Below are positions 60,059 to 64,000 of a stretch of DNA of 64,000 nt, piece after piece (position 1 is the stretch's first letter; every line of letters starts with the position of its first letter). The translations under genes and the position numbers were made by a program. This stretch comes from Argentina anserina (taxonomy: Eukaryota > Streptophyta > Magnoliopsida > Rosales > Rosaceae), in assembly GCF_933775445.1 (NCBI RefSeq), contig NC_065874.1, positions 28,962,501 through 29,026,500 of the forward strand, given 5' to 3'. The notes under the pieces were generated by a model that was given only the letters and a program-made list of their open reading frames with translations, did not search any database and was not told where the DNA came from.

Positions 60059-60415
60059 TAATAGTTTACTGGGAGGATAATGAGAATTAGGGTCAAAATA
60101 ACTTTTTACTAAAGAAGCAAGAGTTTTTAGATAACTCATGGATGGTTCAACATAGAATAGGTAATCCACATAATTGAATTGGTAGGGAGATGACCTTTTA
60201 TGAATTATTGGTTGGTGATCTAATGAATCTACTTTGAGAGGGTCATATTGGTTGACTAAAGCTGACTGATAATTGGGTTTATTTGGAGTAAGGGTAGTAC
60301 CGAGTGCACTATACATATTTACAGTTGGTATGAGAGAATCTTCTGCATAGGGGACTAAGCTAATTGGTGACTCGATCAAGTGATGACTCTTTCTTGCATG
60401 GGGAAGAAGATCCAA
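60059..60415 (-). pseudogene. C-terminal part of the viral polyprotein, partial
   Basis: An open stretch of about 119 codons behind RNase H on the minus strand (SLVPYAEDSLIPTVNMYSAL, then the QYDPLKVDSLDHQPIIHKR block). It resembles the region behind RNase H in related endogenous copies, with no assigned function. The same frame runs on past 60059 into plus-strand coat-protein DNA, so the last residues are foreign. Confidence 0.6.
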
Positions 60416-60419
60416 GATT

Positions 60420-61521
60420 GACTATTTCTTTTGGTACCTTGTAAAAAATCTCGGGTTAGGAAATCTGGAATATAATTGTCGCTTCCTTTAATGAATGCAA
60501 TTTCAAAATCAAAGATGCTTAAAATTGCTTGCCATCAGGAAAATATTTATTTAATTACTAGCAATGTTTTAGATATCTTTTTTAAAAACATCTTTTGCAC
60601 TTTTGCAATCAACTTTGACTAATTTTTTTTATTTAATAAATCATCTTGAAATTTACTAATACTTAAAACGATTGGTAAAATGTTTTTTTAATAGTACTAT
60701 AATTTGATTGGGCTTGGTTCCAGACTCCGGAATGAAAACGAACAATTTATTCAGGGTGACTAGGAGAAATTTGTTGTTTGAGTATCCTTCTATAACCTAT
60801 CTTAGAGACATCTATTTCAACTATCTTATAAGAATCAGAAATAGGGATACCGAGACATGGTAAGTTTTTACATGGCTCTTAATTTCTTTGACTAAGGATG
60901 TATGAACTAAGGTCCATGGAGGAGGATTTTTTTGTAATCTTTCAAACTTGGGTTTGCATTGCTTCCTAAGATTTTTATAGAAATCTACTACATAATTTAA
61001 TAACCTTAAGAATCTTTGTAACTGGGATTTTTCTAGAATAATATCCGAAAATTTGTCAGTAAATTGAATTGCTCTATTTATTGGCTTAATTTGGAGTTGG
61101 TGAATGTCGAATCCTAAAAAGCAGATATTAGTTTGGAATAATTTAATTTTTGAAGCATAAACAACTAATCCATTAATCTTTATTATGGAGAAGAATTGTT
61201 GTAAATGTTTCCAATGTTGTTCAATTGATTGAGAGAAAATCATAACATCATCAATGTAGACGATGGAGAAATGACTATATGGATTGAATATATCGTTCAT
61301 TATGTTTTGGAATTCACTAGGGGTGTTTTTAAGACCAAATGACACAACATTTCATTCATAATGACCAAAAGGTGTGACAGATGCAGTTTTATATTTGTCA
61401 GCTTCATTTGATTTGGATATATCAAAATCATGATTTAATATCAAATATTCTAAAGATAACATATTTGTTTAATCTATTAATAAGATCTCGTTTATTAGGA
61501 ATATGATACCTAATCCATTCG
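60420..61521 (-). pseudogene. Viral reverse transcriptase (C-terminal half) and RNase H
   Basis: The minus strand from 61521 reads the continuation of the RT fingers/palm with stops (EWIRYHIPNKRDLINRLNK). The frame 61345-60821 (174 aa) follows with FGLKNTPSEFQNIMNDIF, the catalytic YIDDVMIFSQ, and the thumb (LQRFLRLLNYVVDFYKNLRK). RNase H follows at 60820-60420 in broken frames (VDCKSAKDVFKKDI is readable). The catalytic YIDD is intact, but an in-frame stop and frameshifts surround it. The N-terminal half of RT lies beyond the inserted LTR at 62069-62329. Confidence 0.85.
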
Positions 61522-61526
61522 AATAC

Positions 61527-62063
61527 TGTCACGACCCTGAAATTTCAAGTATGAAATTCGAAAATCGAAGCCATGAAAAACTCAAAAACAATCTCAATAA
61601 ATCGAAATCATCTTATTGTCACAGCGTCGTCATTGAGTTCATTATACAACTCAGTCGAATGGATTATTACAAAACTAATTTAAAATTCAAGCATTATATC
61701 AAATGGAAATGTAAAATCCTCTCAATTCTCACCACAAAATAAAATGAAGAAACTTTGAAGTTTTCAGAGTAGTCCGTCAATTCTGTTAATCCACACATGC
61801 GGAACTATCCCAACACCATCGAATAGGTGCACCGGGATTGCAAACACAAACCCGGTAAGATTTGCAGCTCGTATGAGTAAAACATCAATATAACATGCAT
61901 AGTAATACGAGAGTAAATACTGAAAACATTTAATTATAAATATACTCATGAGTCACAAGACGACAAATCTGGTTATCCTATAATATCTGAAAATATAAGT
62001 GCTCATGAGAAATCGGGCAACCTATTTATTTACCCAATTACATTTATAATACGGGTACTTACA
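61527..62063. mobile_element. Solo LTR inserted in the viral reverse transcriptase
   Basis: This 537-bp block starts TGTCACGACCCTGAAATTTC and ends GGGTACTTACA (TG...CA). It is flanked by the perfect 5-bp duplication AATAC (61522-61526 and 62064-62068). RT sequence is continuous when the block is ignored. The TGTCACGACCC start is typical of plant Gypsy LTRs. No internal region is present, so it is a solo LTR left by recombination. Confidence 0.85.
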
Positions 62064-62068
62064 AATAC

Positions 62069-62329
62069 AGAGTTAAACGGTTTGTCATTAATGACTAGAC
62101 AAGGAGTGCCTCGCTCAAGTTCAGCATTTTTTTGAACATAGAAAGCAGGACAAGACCAAGGGGATTTACTAGGGTGAATAATCCTTTTGCTAAGTAGATC
62201 ATTAATTTCATTTTTACATAAATCCATAATTTTATGACTCATTTGAATTAGCCAATCTTTGGTAAGAATGTTTTTCTCATTGAATTCTTTAATGTAAGCA
62301 AGGGTGACAATGTGTTTTTTCCTATGCAA
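62069..62329 (-). pseudogene. Viral reverse transcriptase, N-terminal part
   Basis: The minus strand encodes the RT finger region (CKNEINDLLSKRIIHPSKSP; WSCPAFYVQKNAELERG; PCLVINDKPFN), i.e. motif blocks before the catalytic palm. The frame continues at 61521 behind the inserted LTR. Reading frame to the protease upstream is broken near 62340-62540. Confidence 0.82.
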
Positions 62330-62543
62330 AAAAGCGGTAGGATTATCTGAACATATTTCTTTGATAATTTTCTTTTCAAAGTTTTTGATTTTTTGTTGAA
62401 GAGAAGAATCTTGAAGTTGATTATCTATTCTTTTGAAATTAATACTTCCTTAAGAAACATGATATGTTTTTTTTTTCTTGAATACAATTAAGAGTTTTTG
62501 AAATGTTATGTTTTTAAATGCCTTTAATGTGTGTACTTTGGGA

Positions 62544-62984
62544 TTAGAAAAAAAAGGTGAATTTTACTGGTTCACCAAAAAGATGGGTGATAATTCTATC
62601 GTATTCTATGGTGAAAGGGTAAATTAGAGTAATAAAAGGGAGACCCAAGATTACCTTATCAGTTAAATGTTTTATGAAGAGAAATGAAGTTTTAAAACAA
62701 ACATTACTTTGACATATGTGGGCTTTAGGGATTTCATATTTAATGTCTATTTTTGATCCATTAGCTGAATGTAAAGACTCATTTGTTTTTACAAAATATC
62801 TTGAATGTATTAATCCTTCCTGAATGCAGTTAAGGTCTACACCTGAATCTATTAGAGTTGTTGTTGCCAATTGGAAATCTTTGATTTTGAGTTGGATTGT
62901 AGCGTACCATTTTCTAATTTGTATTTGTTTAATGAAACTTATAGTAGCTTGTTGAGAGGCTTCAGCCTCAGCATCTACACACAA
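62544..62984 (-). pseudogene. Viral aspartic protease
   Basis: 146 open codons on the minus strand carry the retropepsin active-site block (TTLIDSGVDLNCIQEG, Asp-Ser-Gly) and the later hydrophobic motif (KVILGLPFITLIYPFTIEYD). In caulimovirids this protease cleaves the polyprotein between coat and RT. It stands between the coat-protein end (63600-63000) and RT (62329), as expected. The frame itself looks intact, but its context is broken. Confidence 0.82.
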
Positions 62985-63600
62985 AAAAAGAGGTTCAGGG
63001 GGTGTTTCTGGGTGTTGAATTTTAAGAAATTGGTTATCTAATTTAATTAGGTTTAATTCTTGTTTAATTTCTTTATTGTCATTAATGAGTTCTAAGTGTG
63101 ACTGTTGTAAAATTTGAATTTTATTTTTATTACTTTACTTCACCTTGTAAATCTTGGATTGTTACTTCTTTTTTACGATTTTTGATTTTGTCGAATGTTG
63201 TAGTAAGATAAATCTTTTCTTGAGGGGTATTAACCACATTTTCCTGGGTGATTAATTTTATTTTATTTTTTTAGGTATTCTGTTTTAAGGTCGGGATTAT
63301 CAATTTTCCCTATTGAGTCTATGAATAACTCTAGCTTGTTCTTCCTGTTTAGACAAAATATTTATTGATTTACATTCATAGACATCTTTATACCCAAAGC
63401 AAACATCTAGGTTAGAATGTTCACTAGACTCGGAGGAAGAAGATATGATGATATCATCTTCAAAAATCTCATTTTTTGAATCAGTATTCCTTAATTCTAA
63501 GGTCTGGATAAGTTTTTCCTTTTCTTCTGGACTGATTTTTAGTTGATAAATAGTATTTTTAACTGGACAATTATTTACAAAATGACCAATTTTGTTTACA
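62985..63600 (-). pseudogene. Viral coat-protein end and linker to protease
   Basis: The minus strand starts at 63600 with the second half of a zinc knuckle (GHFVNNC: His-x4-Cys) and continues with a charged segment (ISPEEKEKLIQTLELR; acidic Ser/Glu cluster) towards the protease. It fits as the missing continuation of the coat-protein region that ends at about 60050 on the plus strand. Confidence 0.72.
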
Positions 63601-64000
63601 TTATTCGTATCATCCCATTATCCCAGTGGGGAGAATCCCCCTTCATTCTTCACAGTAAAACCGACCCTCCATGCACTTACCATGATTATGTTCAAGCATG
63701 GAGCAAGATATTACTCCATCATATAGAATATTTTAGTCATTCATGGTTTATCAATTTTAATAGAAATTTCAATAGCCAATTTCCTATGTGGTTTAATGAC
63801 TAGTGGGAAAGCATGGATGCCCTTTGGACATTCGTCCCTCAAACCTTCAAAATGCAGTTACAAAATTTGCCTCAGTCATGACTTTCTCAGAATATGAGAA
63901 AATGTTTACTCCTACCCTCCATTTCATAAAAAAAAATATAAGAACCCCTGGATCTTGAAATGACATTATGAATTAAATGAATATATTGTAACACGGTACT
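63601..64000 (+). pseudogene. Viral polyprotein C-terminal fragment, plus strand
   Basis: The frame reads TYHDYVQAWSKILLHH and FSHSWFINFNRNFNSQFPMW, a block I associate with the part behind RNase H in related endogenous copies; this association is from memory. A stop follows (63803), then further decayed sequence to the window edge. It begins exactly where the minus-strand block ends, and may continue the piece at 60059-60415 if the inversion is undone. Confidence 0.55.

Larger units (their letters stand above)
57170..64000. mobile_element. Endogenous caulimovirid (petuvirus/florendovirus type), rearranged
   Basis: This is an old copy of a plant pararetrovirus in the host genome. Movement-protein and coat-protein parts read on the plus strand from about 57170 to 60050. 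The coat-protein end, aspartic protease, reverse transcriptase, RNase H and a downstream part read on the minus strand from 63600 down to 60059. A plus-strand piece of polyprotein type follows from 63601 to the window end. The domain order, after allowing for the strand change, is the single-polyprotein order of petuviruses and florendoviruses. Frameshifts and stops occur in every domain, so no viral protein can be made. The element runs off the right edge of the window. Confidence 0.85.

Overview
The window is nuclear DNA of a eudicot plant. The genes have canonical GT-AG introns, the spacers are AT-rich, a TIR-type NLR is present, and LTR retrotransposons, TRIMs, MITEs and an endogenous caulimovirid are abundant. 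The gene and virus families would fit a rosid, possibly Rosaceae (strawberry/rose type), but that is inference from general knowledge and was not tested.

Genes that look intact: a mitochondrial-type PPR protein of the At1g07590 kind (3798-5771, +), the chloroplast outer-envelope channel OEP16-1 (6481-8190, -, six exons), the small Tim chaperone TIM9 (21145-22422, +), the zinc-knuckle/RS-like protein CXIP4 (23351-24286, -), a RING-H2 protein whose first exon is uncertain (25808-26538, +), a full TIR-NB-ARC-LRR-C-JID resistance protein (29345-33008, +), a GH17/X8 GPI-anchored beta-1,3-glucanase (34938-36847, -) and an MBD5/MBD6-like methyl-CpG-binding protein (44061-46884, +). Broken genes: an F-box/kelch-type gene (18489-19779, -), a TIM9 partial duplicate (26617-27311, +), a PPR gene with three frameshifts (38525-40233, -), a cytosolic triosephosphate isomerase copy without a start codon (47917-50872, +) and an RNase H-like remnant (55046-55560, -).

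Mobile DNA layer by layer. 482-2580 holds a gag-only Copia-like element. 8589-17883 is one non-autonomous Ty3/Gypsy element on the minus strand (LTR - gag - protease - LTR, no reverse transcriptase, 5-bp target duplication CATTA). Four later insertions sit in it: a hAT-like MITE and a Mutator-like fold-back MITE in its 3' LTR, a PIF/Harbinger element carrying a truncated transposase plus a captured receptor-kinase exon, and a 2.1-kb solo-LTR-like block. Elsewhere there is a second Mutator-type MITE (20163-20853), a TRIM with 180-bp LTRs (33315-33881), and hAT-type MITEs (42601-43233; probably 52019-52880).

The last 6.8 kb (about 57170-64000) is a decayed endogenous pararetrovirus of petuvirus/florendovirus type. 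Movement and coat-protein parts read on the plus strand, whereas protease, reverse transcriptase and RNase H read on the minus strand. The breakpoints suggest an internal inversion of about 3.55 kb that cuts the coat-protein zinc knuckle in two. A 537-bp solo LTR later landed inside the reverse transcriptase. The genes share no common pathway; the window is a gene-plus-transposon landscape in which most of the novelty lies in nested and rearranged elements.
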